From assembly GCF_011752045.1 (NCBI RefSeq), contig NZ_JAAKXW010000001.1, forward strand, positions 1-64,000: DNA of 64,000 nucleotides, written 5' to 3'. Origin of the DNA: Microbacterium hydrocarbonoxydans. Lineage in GTDB: Bacteria; Actinomycetota; Actinomycetes; Actinomycetales; Microbacteriaceae. Shown in pieces: positions 34,858 through 43,600 of the stretch (positions within the stretch are counted from its first letter, which is position 1; every line of letters starts with the position of its first letter). A program made the translations under genes and the position numbers. The notes below the pieces were generated by a model that ran no database searches, was not told where the DNA came from, and saw nothing but the letters and a program-made list of their open reading frames with translations.

Positions 34858-35520
34858 ATGGAATCACGCAGGCCGGAGGAGCGTCCCGGCGCCCAGGAGT
34901 GGGTGCCCGTGACGGACGACGTCGACGATCTCCGCCATGCCGCGGCGGCCTGCCGCGGGTGCGAGCTCTGGCAGGCGGCGACGCAGGTCGTGTTCTCGGA
35001 GGGGCAGGCCGGAGCGCGGCTGATGCTCGTCGGCGAGCAGCCCCGCGATCGCGAGGATCGCGCCGGGGAGCCGTTCGTCGGTCCGGCCGGACGAATGCTC
35101 GACGACGCGCTGGAAGCCGCCGGCATCCCGCGCGGGACGGCCTACCTCACGAATGCCGTGAAGCACTTCCGCTTCGAGCTGCGCGGGAAGCGGCGGATCC
35201 ACGAGAAGCCGGCCACGGGACACGTCGTGGCCTGTCGTCCCTGGCTGGAGGCGGAGGTCGCGGCGGTGCGGCCGGCGGTGATCGTGGCGATGGGAGCCAC
35301 GGCGGCGCGAGCCGTGCTGGGGAGACCTGTCACCATCGGCGAGATCCGCGGCACCGAGGTCGAGAGCGAAGAGTGGGCGGATGCTCGGGTGCTCGTCACC
35401 GTGCATCCCTCGAGCCTGCTCCGGCTGCGCGAGGACGCCGACCGCCGCGCCGCCTTCCGCGACTTCGTCGCCGACCTCCGCGCCGCCGCGGAGCTCGCCG
35501 CGATCGCCGGAGGCGCGTGA
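34858..35520 (+). CDS. udgX: UdgX-type uracil-DNA glycosylase
   Basis: 220-aa member of the family 4-like UdgX group. Motif I is GEQPRDRED (59-67), followed by GEPFVGPAGRML. The UdgX hallmark insert KRRIHEKP is at 111-118, with His115 in the place of the histidine that in M. smegmatis UdgX forms a covalent bond to the abasic sugar after uracil removal. TVHPSSLLR is the C-terminal motif. Cys32, Cys35 and Cys126 are candidate Fe-S ligands, and I see no fourth cysteine. Motif I has Arg63 where the known enzymes have Gly. It would act in uracil-DNA repair. Confidence 0.9.
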   Translation: MESRRPEERPGAQEWVPVTDDVDDLRHAAAACRGCELWQAATQVVFSEGQAGARLMLVGEQPRDREDRAGEPFVGPAGRMLDDALEAAGIPRGTAYLTNAVKHFRFELRGKRRIHEKPATGHVVACRPWLEAEVAAVRPAVIVAMGATAARAVLGRPVTIGEIRGTEVESEEWADARVLVTVHPSSLLRLREDADRRAAFRDFVADLRAAAELAAIAGGA

Positions 35521-35535
35521 GCCGGCCGGTGCTGC

Positions 35536-36387
35536 TCAGCGGCGACGAGCGACGATCTCCGCGAGCGCCTTCGCGTCGTGCGGAGCGTGACCCCGGGCGT
35601 CGTTGTCGAAGTAGACGTACACGTCGCGACCGCGCCCGTCGCCGGCGCCGCTGCCGTCGGACCAGGCGAGGGCGAGGTCCGCCCACTCCTGCAGCTCCTC
35701 CGCGGTGTACGCGCTGTGATACAGCTTCGTCGCGCCGTGCAGCCTGACGTACGCGAACTCCGCCGTGAGCGCGTCGAAGCGCGGCCATCGTCCCGCGGTG
35801 TCCGCGACGACCAGAGCCACGCCGTGCTGCTGGAGGATGCGCAGGCACCGGTGGTCATCGAAGGTCCGGGACCGCGGCTCCAGCGCGTAGCGCAGAGGGC
35901 GGTCGGCATCCGTCTGGAGCCAGGCTCGTCCGCGGAGGCGCTCGTCGTGCCCGCGCGCCAGCTCGGCCGCGGCGCCGGTCGTCGAGGGAAGCGCACGCAG
36001 GAACCCGTCGAGGACCTCCGCATCGAAGCGCTGTCGCTCGGGCAGCTGCCAGAGGATCGGCCCGAGCTTCGGGCCCAGCGCGAGCAGACCGGAGGCGAAG
36101 AAGTTCGCGAGCGCCTGCTCGACGTTGCGCAGTCGCAGCATGTGGGTCACGTAGCGGGATCCCTTGACGGCGAACACGAAGTCGTCGGGCACGCTCGCCC
36201 GCCAGCGCGCGTAGCTGTCCGGATGCTGGAGCGAGTAGAACGACCCGTTGAGCTCGACCGTCGGGAAGGCGGAGCCGATGAACTCGAGCTCGCGGCGCTG
36301 CGGGAGGCCGTCCGGGTAGAAATCTCCCCGCCAGCGCGGGTATCGCCAGCCGGAGACTCCGACGCGCACGATGCCGGAGGAGGTCAT
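35536..36387 (-). CDS. DUF72 family protein (YecE-like)
   Basis: 283-aa TIM-barrel-like protein. VRVGVSGWRYPRWRGDFYPDGLP, FPTVELNGSFYSL, FVFAVKGSRYVTH and WQLPERQRFD are the family blocks; FAYVRLHG and VYVYFDND are near the end. The biochemical function of DUF72 is not established. A GGGAG site precedes the ATG. Converges with udgX, 15 bp apart. Confidence 0.9.
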   Translation of the reverse strand: MTSSGIVRVGVSGWRYPRWRGDFYPDGLPQRRELEFIGSAFPTVELNGSFYSLQHPDSYARWRASVPDDFVFAVKGSRYVTHMLRLRNVEQALANFFASGLLALGPKLGPILWQLPERQRFDAEVLDGFLRALPSTTGAAAELARGHDERLRGRAWLQTDADRPLRYALEPRSRTFDDHRCLRILQQHGVALVVADTAGRWPRFDALTAEFAYVRLHGATKLYHSAYTAEELQEWADLALAWSDGSGAGDGRGRDVYVYFDNDARGHAPHDAKALAEIVARRR

Positions 36388-36496
36388 GTCCGCTCCCTTC
36401 CCGCCGGGACGTCAAGCCCCTTGCCTCGCCGGGCTCCGAGGCGGAGCCTGGAACCGTTCGCATACACGGTGTCCGTGTCAGGGAAGGGGATCCGGA

Positions 36497-36697
36497 ATGT
36501 CCGATGCTGATCCGATCGAAGAGCAGAAGCCCGTGGCCGACCTGCGGGAGCAGGAGCGGCCAGATCTCGATGAGCCTGACGACCCGGAATCCCCGGTGAC
36601 GGCCTCGACCGCGCTCGACGGCGCTGAGGCCGATCCCGCGGATGTGGTCGATCAGCGCGAAGAGGTGCCCCTCGACGACGATCGTCGCGAGGAGTAG
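36497..36697 (+). CDS. small acidic disordered protein, 66 aa
   Basis: 66-aa, strongly acidic (many Asp and Glu) and probably unfolded; begins MSDADPIEEQKPVADL. No domain recognised. Weak GGGGATCC-type site before the ATG. The stop lies only 1 bp from the stop of the convergent eRF1-like gene. Two short hairpins (36432-36448 and 36464-36478) lie in the 109-bp region upstream. A stress-inducible hydrophilin-like role is speculation. Confidence 0.6.
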   Translation: MSDADPIEEQKPVADLREQERPDLDEPDDPESPVTASTALDGAEADPADVVDQREEVPLDDDRREE

Positions 36698-36698
36698 C

Positions 36699-37832
36699 TC
36701 ACGGGGCCGACTCCTTACCCCACCGCAGCACCGCCACCGGGTCCTCGGCGGGATGGTCGTCCCTGGCCTCGCTCTCGTCGTCGTACCTGTCCTCGGCGAC
36801 GACCACATCCGCGCCGGTCAACAGGGCCGCCCGAGCCAGCGCCTCGGCCTCCGGGATGCGCGCGACGATGCCGGCGTTCAGGCTGCCCTCGGCGTCGGCT
36901 GCGACCCACGGGGAGTCGTCCAGCGCGTCGAGGGTGCGCCCCGATCCGAGCATCCGTGCGTCCAGCAGCAGCCGGTCGACCCGAGCCTGACGGAGCGCCT
37001 CGATGACCTCGTGCAGCCCGCGCGCTCCCGATCGTCCTGAGTCGGTCGCGGCATCGTCCGCGATCTCGTCTTCGGCGGACCGGAGATGCTCGTCCAGGGC
37101 GGCGGCGACGGCGTCCTCGAGTGCGGTGCGATCGGCGCCGGCAGCGTGGGTGTGCGCGTCCACCTCGATCGCCAGCTCCCGCACGGCATCGCCGAGCTGG
37201 TCGAGCAGGAGCTGCCTCGCGCGGACATCGCCGGCGACGATGACGAAGCGGGGAGAGTGCCGGCGCGCCAGCCGCTCGACCACGGCGGCGAGATCCTCCT
37301 GGTTGTGCTTCCAGATCTCCTCCGAGGTCCGCTGATACTGGGAGTGCGAACGTCCGCCGGCTCCCACCTTGGGGAGCGCGTCCGTCCTTCCCTCGACTCT
37401 CGTCGTGACGTCCGGCTTCCGGCCGGCTCGCTCGACGGTGACGACGGCATCGCCGCGTCCGGCCTCGACGACCAGATACCGGATGCCGCCTTCCCGGTCG
37501 CGCAGCAGCGGCAGCACCGGCGGGATCGGCGCGTGCCCGATCAGCTCCGGGCCGCGCCGCGGTCCGGGGACGGTTTCGTTCACGGCGACCTCGCCGTCAG
37601 CGGCAAGGAGATAGCGGGACGACGGGGCAGGCAGCCCGGTGCCGGTCTCGACGGCGGCGGCGAGCGCTTCGGCATCCGCCTCCGGGGCGCCGGACTCGGA
37701 GAGCCTGCGTCGCACCGACTCCCGGCGGCTCTCCTCGACCACCTGCGGCTCCGCGCCCTGGCCGTCGACGTAGGCGTAGGTCCACGGGCCCGGCCGCTCC
37801 AGCAGCGCGGTGAGCTCCTCGCGGCCGATCAT
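36699..37832 (-). CDS. bacterial eRF1-like protein (baeRF / Rv2629-like, Vms1-related)
   Basis: 377-aa protein resembling Rv2629 and the bacterial eRF1-domain families related to Vms1/ANKZF1 peptidyl-tRNA hydrolase. The middle region VGAGGRSHSQYQR (156-168) is where the eRF1 GGQ or Vms1 GxQ loop would be, with Gln165 or Gln167 as candidate. RFVIVAGDVRARQLLLDQL and the C-terminal VDRLLLDARML, then ALLTGADVVVAED follow the eRF1 domain 3/Pelota pattern. A role in ribosome rescue or stress (dormancy) is inference. The start overlaps the stop of an 81-aa upstream gene (ATGA). Confidence 0.75.
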   Translation of the reverse strand: MIGREELTALLERPGPWTYAYVDGQGAEPQVVEESRRESVRRRLSESGAPEADAEALAAAVETGTGLPAPSSRYLLAADGEVAVNETVPGPRRGPELIGHAPIPPVLPLLRDREGGIRYLVVEAGRGDAVVTVERAGRKPDVTTRVEGRTDALPKVGAGGRSHSQYQRTSEEIWKHNQEDLAAVVERLARRHSPRFVIVAGDVRARQLLLDQLGDAVRELAIEVDAHTHAAGADRTALEDAVAAALDEHLRSAEDEIADDAATDSGRSGARGLHEVIEALRQARVDRLLLDARMLGSGRTLDALDDSPWVAADAEGSLNAGIVARIPEAEALARAALLTGADVVVAEDRYDDESEARDDHPAEDPVAVLRWGKESAP

Positions 37833-38074
37833 GATCCTGCCTCCGTCTCGCCTCGCTCGGAGCCGTGCCGATCCGGCTTCTCCTGATCCGGTCCGTCATG
37901 GCGGAACGCGCGCTCGATGTCCGGGTCGTCGGTGTCGTCCGGCAGCGGCTCCGTCTCCCGGAACGGCTCGGCGTGCGGGCTGCCGTGGCCCTGCACCATC
38001 CCGCGCGACTCCTGCTCCATCTGCTCGTCGAGTTCCGGCCCGTGCTTCGTGTTGCCCCTCTGGATGTCGCTCAT
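37829..38074 (-). CDS. small polar protein, 81 aa
   Basis: 81-aa hydrophilic protein starting MSDIQRGNTKHGPELDEQM, rich in Glu, Asp, His and Pro, without predicted fold or known domain. It is translationally coupled to the eRF1-like gene (ATGA), so both should be made together. A longer frame to 38326 exists, but the ATG at 38074 begins the part with protein-like composition. Function unknown. Confidence 0.65.
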   Translation of the reverse strand: MSDIQRGNTKHGPELDEQMEQESRGMVQGHGSPHAEPFRETEPLPDDTDDPDIERAFRHDGPDQEKPDRHGSERGETEAGS

Positions 38075-38222
38075 CTCGAATCCCTTCGTCTGTCGCGGTC
38101 TTCCCGACGCTACGTCGGCTGCGGCGGGGTGGGACCGGGGTTGACGGGTGCCGAGACGACCGCTAGCCCGGCCTGGGGTGCGGATCGGCCCCGGCGTCGC
38201 CACGGCGCGCGAGGATGGAGCC

Positions 38223-38603
38223 ATGACGATGTGGAACACCGATGAACTCGCACGCATCTCGGCTCCGGAGATGTTCGACCTGTCCGCCGAGCTCCCGGAC
38301 GGCACCGCCCCCAAGACCGTCGGCATCTGGGCCGTCGCCGTCGACGGCCGGCTGTTCGTCCGCTCCTACACGGGGCTGACGGGCAAGTGGTACGGTCCGG
38401 CGCTGGCCAGCCTGCGCGGCAGGGTGTCGGCCGGCGGGGTGACGAAGGAGGTCCGGTTCGCGCCTGTCACGGACGAGGAGACGAACGCGGCGATCGACCA
38501 GGCGTACCTCGACAAGTACGCGCCGAGCCCCTATGCGCCGGAGATGGGACAGGAGCCGGTGCGGTCGAACACGCTCGAGGTGATCCCGCTCGATCCGGCC
38601 TGA
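38223..38603 (+). CDS. DUF2255 family protein
   Basis: 126-aa protein of the DUF2255 group: W-x3-E-L-x-R-I at the start (MTMWNTDELARIS), VGIWAVAVDGRLFVRSYTG, KWYGPALASLRGRVSAGG and a conserved TDEETNAAIDQAYLDKY. It has the split-barrel look of flavin/pyridoxamine oxidase-like proteins, but no reaction is known. Divergent from the small polar protein/eRF1-like operon. Confidence 0.85.
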   Translation: MTMWNTDELARISAPEMFDLSAELPDGTAPKTVGIWAVAVDGRLFVRSYTGLTGKWYGPALASLRGRVSAGGVTKEVRFAPVTDEETNAAIDQAYLDKYAPSPYAPEMGQEPVRSNTLEVIPLDPA

Positions 38604-38614
38604 GCCCGGTGGTT

Positions 38615-38657
38615 GCCCTCTCGAGTCTTCCGCCCCAGACGAAACGCTCGAGAGGGC
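38615..38657. terminator. inverted repeat after the DUF2255 gene
   Basis: 11-bp perfect arms (38615-38625 and 38647-38657), loop of 21 nt, 12 bp after the stop. The 262-bp gene-free stretch 38604-38865 also contains a 7-bp hairpin (38775-38781/38792-38798) and a promoter near its end. No coding frame there looks real. Confidence 0.5.
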
Positions 38658-38831
38658 TCACCGTCCATCCCGGACGGGAGGGGAGGCGGCGAAAACTCGC
38701 TGTCTCGATTCGGCTGATTCCCCAGTCCTCAGCCGGTAGCCCCCGCTACTGAGGGGAGAATATCGCTTAATCCTCTTGTCCACCATTTGGGGGACAAGGA
38801 ATCCTGGAACCGTGACCTTTCCGTTACATTC

Positions 38832-38859
38832 TTGCCTTGCCTGTCCCAGTTCGTAGAGT
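38832..38859 (+). promoter_or_regulatory. promoter for the 127-aa gene
   Basis: -35 TTGCCT (38832-38837) and -10 TAGAGT (38854-38859) with a 16-bp spacer. The ATG is 6 nt after the -10, so the mRNA is leaderless. Confidence 0.6.
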
Positions 38860-38865
38860 GGGTCC

Positions 38866-39249
38866 ATGGACAGAAGGCTCGTGCTGAACGCGCAGCTCGC
38901 CATCGCGCAGGACCATCGGCTCGAGGTGACGGAGCACGTCGACGCCGACTCCGGCGAGAGCGTGGTGCTCGCGGTCGTCGACCTCGACACCGGCATCCGC
39001 TACCGCCGTGCCGAGGAGCCGTCCGGCGAGACGAGCCGCTGGCTCGGCCGCGTTCTGGACTGCACTGTGACCATCGGCGGACACGGGCCGCACACGGTGA
39101 TCGCCGTCGCGGTGGAAGGACCGGGCGGTGCCGGCGCGAAGGTGGCGCTGCGCGGTGCCGACGCCGCCGCCGAGGCAGCGAAGGCTGAGGCCGATCGCTG
39201 GGGCGGGGCGGACCGGATCCCGGAGCCGCCCGCCGAACGCGAGTGGTGA
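38866..39249 (+). CDS. hypothetical protein, 127 aa
   Basis: 127-aa soluble, acidic protein. An N-terminal beta-rich half (LVLNAQLAIAQDHRLEVTEHV, ESVVLAVVDLD, RWLGRVLDCTVTIGG) is followed by an Ala/Glu helix (DAAAEAAKAEADRWGG) and a Pro-rich end. No family recognised. The start is fixed by the leaderless promoter. Confidence 0.65.
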   Translation: MDRRLVLNAQLAIAQDHRLEVTEHVDADSGESVVLAVVDLDTGIRYRRAEEPSGETSRWLGRVLDCTVTIGGHGPHTVIAVAVEGPGGAGAKVALRGADAAAEAAKAEADRWGGADRIPEPPAEREW

Positions 39250-39355
39250 TCGGCCGCATCATCCGATCGGCTGTGATTCCCGAGCCGCTCCGCCGACGCA
39301 CCACGGCACGGCCGCCGCGCACACTGGGAGGGAACCCGATCACGAAGGTGCCCTC

Positions 39356-40615
39356 ATGCGTCGTCCTTTCGCCCTGCTGCTCGCCGGCGTCGTCGCGTCC
39401 GTCGTCCTCACGGCGTGCACGAGCGCTCCGATGACGGCCGATCCGACCGGTGAGCCCACCGGGAAGCCGTCCGCCGCGGAGATCGCGCAGGCCGAGAAGG
39501 ACGAGGCGCTGCGAGACGCGGCCTGGCAGAACGACCTGGCCGCGGCGGCGGCACTCGTCGCCGAGGGTGCTGACGTCGACGCGAAGGACCAGACCCAGCA
39601 GTCCGCCTATCTCATCGCGACCAGCGAGGGATACCTCGACCTGCTCCGTCTGACCCTCGCGAACGGTGCGGACGTCGACGACAAGGACAGCTGGAACGGC
39701 ACCGGGCTCATCCGCGCCGCCGAACGCGGCCACGGCTATGTCGTCGGCCGGCTGCTGCAGGCCGGGATCGACCGCGATCACGTGAACCGCATCGGGTACC
39801 AGGCGATCCACGAGGCCGTGATCTTCGGCGAGGACACCGCGCCCTACGCGCTCACCGTGCGCGCGCTGATCGCCGGCGGGGTCGAGTTCGACAGGCCCTC
39901 GGGCAGCGAGGGGCTCACCCCGATCGAGATGGCCGCGCAGCAGGGGCTCCCCGGGCTGGAGAGCATCCTCTCCCGGGCGGCCGCGGCGTCAGCCCCCGCG
40001 GATCCGAGCGCCGCACTCCTGGAGGCGGCGCGCACCGGTGACGCGGATGCCGCGGCCCTCGCGATCCGCGCCGGTGCCGACCTCGAGGTGCACGACCCCG
40101 AGTTCCAGCGCACACCGCTGATGGAGGCGGTGCTCGCCGACCACGTCGCCGTCGCGCAGCTGCTCGTCGCGATGGGAGCCGACCCCGATGCCCCCGACCA
40201 CCGCCGGGACACGCCGTGGGTGATGACGGGCGTCACCGGCAGCGTCGCGATGCTCGAGGCGCTGCTCCCTGGGCAGCCGGACCTCGGCATCCCGAACCGC
40301 CGGGGCGGCACGCCGGCACACCCCGCCGCTGAGCGGGGGCACGTGGAGTACATCCGGCGCATCGTCACGGTCGAGGTGCTCGACACCGCCGCCGTCGCGA
40401 CCCGCGTCGATCTGAATCGGGTCAACCTCAACGGCTGGACCGCGCTCCTCGAAGCCGTGGTCTTCGGCGACGGCGGTGCGGATCACCAGGAGATCGTGCG
40501 GATCCTCCTCGATGCGGGCGCCGATCCGAGCATCCGGGATGCACAGGGGTGCACGGCCCTCGACAACGCGCAGCGGCTGGGCTTCACGGAGATCGCGCGC
40601 ATCCTCGGCGGCTGA
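39356..40615 (+). CDS. ankyrin-repeat lipoprotein
   Basis: 419-aa secreted protein. Signal peptide residues ~1-20 end in lipobox VLTAC (Cys21), followed by a short Thr/Pro linker. About ten degenerate ankyrin repeats fill ~50-419, recognisable by A-L-V-A-E-G-A-D-V-D, LRLTLANGADVDDKD, AAQQGLPGLESIL and LLDAGADPSIRD. A surface-anchored protein-binding scaffold is the simplest reading; the partner is unknown. It converges on dnaE2 with 27 bp between. The start has only a weak AAGG site. Confidence 0.85.
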   Translation: MRRPFALLLAGVVASVVLTACTSAPMTADPTGEPTGKPSAAEIAQAEKDEALRDAAWQNDLAAAAALVAEGADVDAKDQTQQSAYLIATSEGYLDLLRLTLANGADVDDKDSWNGTGLIRAAERGHGYVVGRLLQAGIDRDHVNRIGYQAIHEAVIFGEDTAPYALTVRALIAGGVEFDRPSGSEGLTPIEMAAQQGLPGLESILSRAAAASAPADPSAALLEAARTGDADAAALAIRAGADLEVHDPEFQRTPLMEAVLADHVAVAQLLVAMGADPDAPDHRRDTPWVMTGVTGSVAMLEALLPGQPDLGIPNRRGGTPAHPAAERGHVEYIRRIVTVEVLDTAAVATRVDLNRVNLNGWTALLEAVVFGDGGADHQEIVRILLDAGADPSIRDAQGCTALDNAQRLGFTEIARILGG

Positions 40616-40642
40616 GCCTGCCTCCTGCGGCGACCGGGGTGC

Positions 40643-43600
40643 TCATCGGAAGTCCCTGGAGCGGTGCGAGATGCCGGTGCGGAGGTCCTCGAAGGCGTCG
40701 GCCAGGACGTTCACGACGCCCTCGGCCGAGCGCTCCAGGATGCCGCGGATGATCAGGGCGGGGGAGTCTCTGGCGACCCGGCGGTAGCGGTTCCACACCC
40801 CGGTCGAGCAGACGACGTTGACGAGACCGCTCTCGTCCTCGAGATTGATGAACGTGACCCCGGCCGCGGTCGCCGGTCGCTGCCGGTGCGTGACGAGCCC
40901 GGCGACCTCGATGCGCCGGCCCACCTCGTGCTCCTGCAGATCGACGGCCGCGAGCACCCCGCGCTCCCGCAGCCCGTCGCGGAAGTGCGCCATCGGATGG
41001 TCGTCGGTGGAGACGCCGGTCGCCCAGAGGTCGGCGGAGAGCCGCTCATAGCTGGTCTGATCGGCGAACAGCGGCGGCTGCACGGCCACCGTCGTCCCCG
41101 GGAGGAACCGGGCGCGATCCTCGGCCGCCGCCCCGGCGAGCCAGATCGCCTCCCGCCGCTCGAGTCCGAGGCAGTCGAAGGCGCCGGCTGTGGCGAGCGC
41201 CTCCACCTGCGCGGTCGTCGCATCGGTGCGGCGCACCAGGTCGTGCAGGTCCCGGTAGGGACCGTGCGCCTCGCGCTCGTCGACGATCCGCTGCGCCATC
41301 GCCAGGCCGATCCCGCGCACGCCGCTGAGACCGAGGCGCACGGCGTAGGCGCCGTCCCTGCGGTGCGCCGCGGACTCGTCGGGAGCGTTCCGGTCGAAGC
41401 GCAGCGCCTTCGGCTGCGGGACGGCGAGGCAGGCTTCCAGCCCGGTCGGCGCCCGCACCGGCTCCCCGGAGAGCGGCTCCAGGATCTCGGTGGCGCCGGA
41501 GGCGTGCAGGTCGGGGCGACGGACCTCGACCCCGTGCCGCCGGGCGTCCGCGGTGAGCGTGGACGCGGAGTAGAACCCCATCGGCTGGGATCGCAGCAGC
41601 CCGGCGAGGAACGCGGCGGGATAGTGCAGCTTCAGCCAGGAGCTGGCGTAGACGAGCAGCGCGAACGACAGCGAGTGCGACTCGGCGAACCCGAAGTTCG
41701 AGAAGGCCTGGATCTGCGCGTAGATGCGGTCGGCGGTCGTCCTGTCGATGCCCCGGCGGTCCATGCCGGCGTAGAGCTTGTCGCGGACCTTCTCGATCTT
41801 CTCGAGTCCCCGTTTGGAGCCCATCGCCCGGCGCAGCAGGTCGGCCTCGTCGGCGGTGCAGTCGCCGATCGCCGTGGCCATCTGGATGAGCTGCTCCTGG
41901 AAGATCGGGATGCCCAGCGTCCGCTCCAGGATCGGCTTCAGATCGTCGTGCGGGTACGGGATGGAGAGGGCGATCGGCTCCTCGCCCCGGGCGGCGCGCT
42001 CGCGGTTCTCCTCGTCGAGAGCATCCTTCGCCATCTTGCGCCGGACGAACGGGTGCACCGCCCCGCCCTGGATGGGCCCGGGGCGGATGAGGGCGATCTG
42101 GATGGCGAGGTCGTAGAAGCTCCGCGGCTGCAGCCGGGGGAGCAGCCCGATCTGCGCGCGGGACTCCACCTGGAAGACGCCGATGGAGTCGGCACGGCAG
42201 AGCATGTCGTAGACCGCCGGCTCCTCCTTGGGCAGCGTCTCCAGCCTCCACTGCTCCCCGGTGGCGTCGCGTACGAGGTCGAAGCAGTGCTGCAGGGCGG
42301 CGAGCATCCCCAGCCCCAGCAGGTCGAACTTGACCAGACCCATCGAGGCCGCGTCGTCCTTGTCCCACTGGATGACGGTGCGGTTCTCCATCCGGGCGTG
42401 CTCCACCGGCACGACCTCGCCCACCGGGCGGGCGGTGAGCACCATGCCCCCGGAGTGGATGCCGAGATGCCTCGGCGCCTTCAGCAGCTCCCCGGCGTAT
42501 TCGAGGACGTTCGCGGGGATGTCGTGCCCCTCGACGGGCTCGATGCCCGCACCCCAGCCGTCGACCTGACGGGACCAGGCGTCCTGCTGCCCGGGGGAGT
42601 AGCCGAGCGCCCTGGCCATGTCGCGCACGGCGTTCTTCGGGCGGTACTGGATGACGTTGGCCACCTGTGCGGCCCGCGTGCGCCCGTACCGCTCGTACAC
42701 CCACTGGATGATCTCCTCACGGCGGTCGGAGTCGAAGTCCACGTCGATGTCTGGCTCTTCCGTCCGCGTGGTCGCGAGGAACCGCTCGAACGGCAGCCGG
42801 TAGAGGATCGGGTCGACGGCGGTGATCCCCAGCAGATAGCAGACCGCGCTCGCCGCGGCCGAGCCCCGGCCCTGGCAGAGGATGCCGCGATCCTTCGCCT
42901 CCTTCACGATGCTGTGCACGATGAGGAAGTAGCCGGGGAAGTCCTTCTCCTCGATCACGTCGAGCTCCCGGGAGATCCGCCGCCGGCCGTCGTCGTCCAG
43001 CTGCGGGTACTTCGACGGCACCGCCTCCCACACCAGATGCCGCAGCCAGCTCATCGGGGTGTGCCCCTCCGGCACCTCCTGCTTCGGCAGCGCGGGCTTG
43101 GCGAGCGTCAGCGGGAAGGCGGATGCCGCGGCCAGCTCCAGGCCGTACGAGATCGCGCCGGGGTACCGCCGGAACCGCGCCGTCATCTCCGCGCCGCTGC
43201 GCAGGTGCGCGCCACCGTGCGCCGGCAGCCAGCCGTCGAGGTCGTCCATGCTGCGCACCGCCCGCACCGCGGCCACCGCCTCCGCCAGAGGCGCCCGGTC
43301 GGGAGTGGCGTAGTGCACGTTGTTCGTCGCCACCACGGGCAGGCGCATCCGCCGGGCGAGGTCGGCGAGAGCGTCGTTGCGGCGTGTGTCCAGCGGATCG
43401 CCGTGGTCGAAGAGCTCGACGGCGACCCGGTCCTGCCCGAACAGGTCGACGAGGCGCCGCAGCGGCGTCGCCGCGTCCCCGGCATCGAGGCCCCGGCGCA
43501 CCCCGCCCTTGCGGCATCCGGTGAGGATCGTCCAGTGCCCGCCTGCGCTCGCCGCGAGCTCCTCGAGGTCGTACACAGGGCGCCCCTTCTCGCCGCCGCG

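Noticed and set aside
36450..36480. GGAAC ... GTG as an ECF sigma promoter for the 66-aa gene
   Set aside because: The spacing of about 14 nt is too short for the GGAAN-N16/19-GTT pattern.
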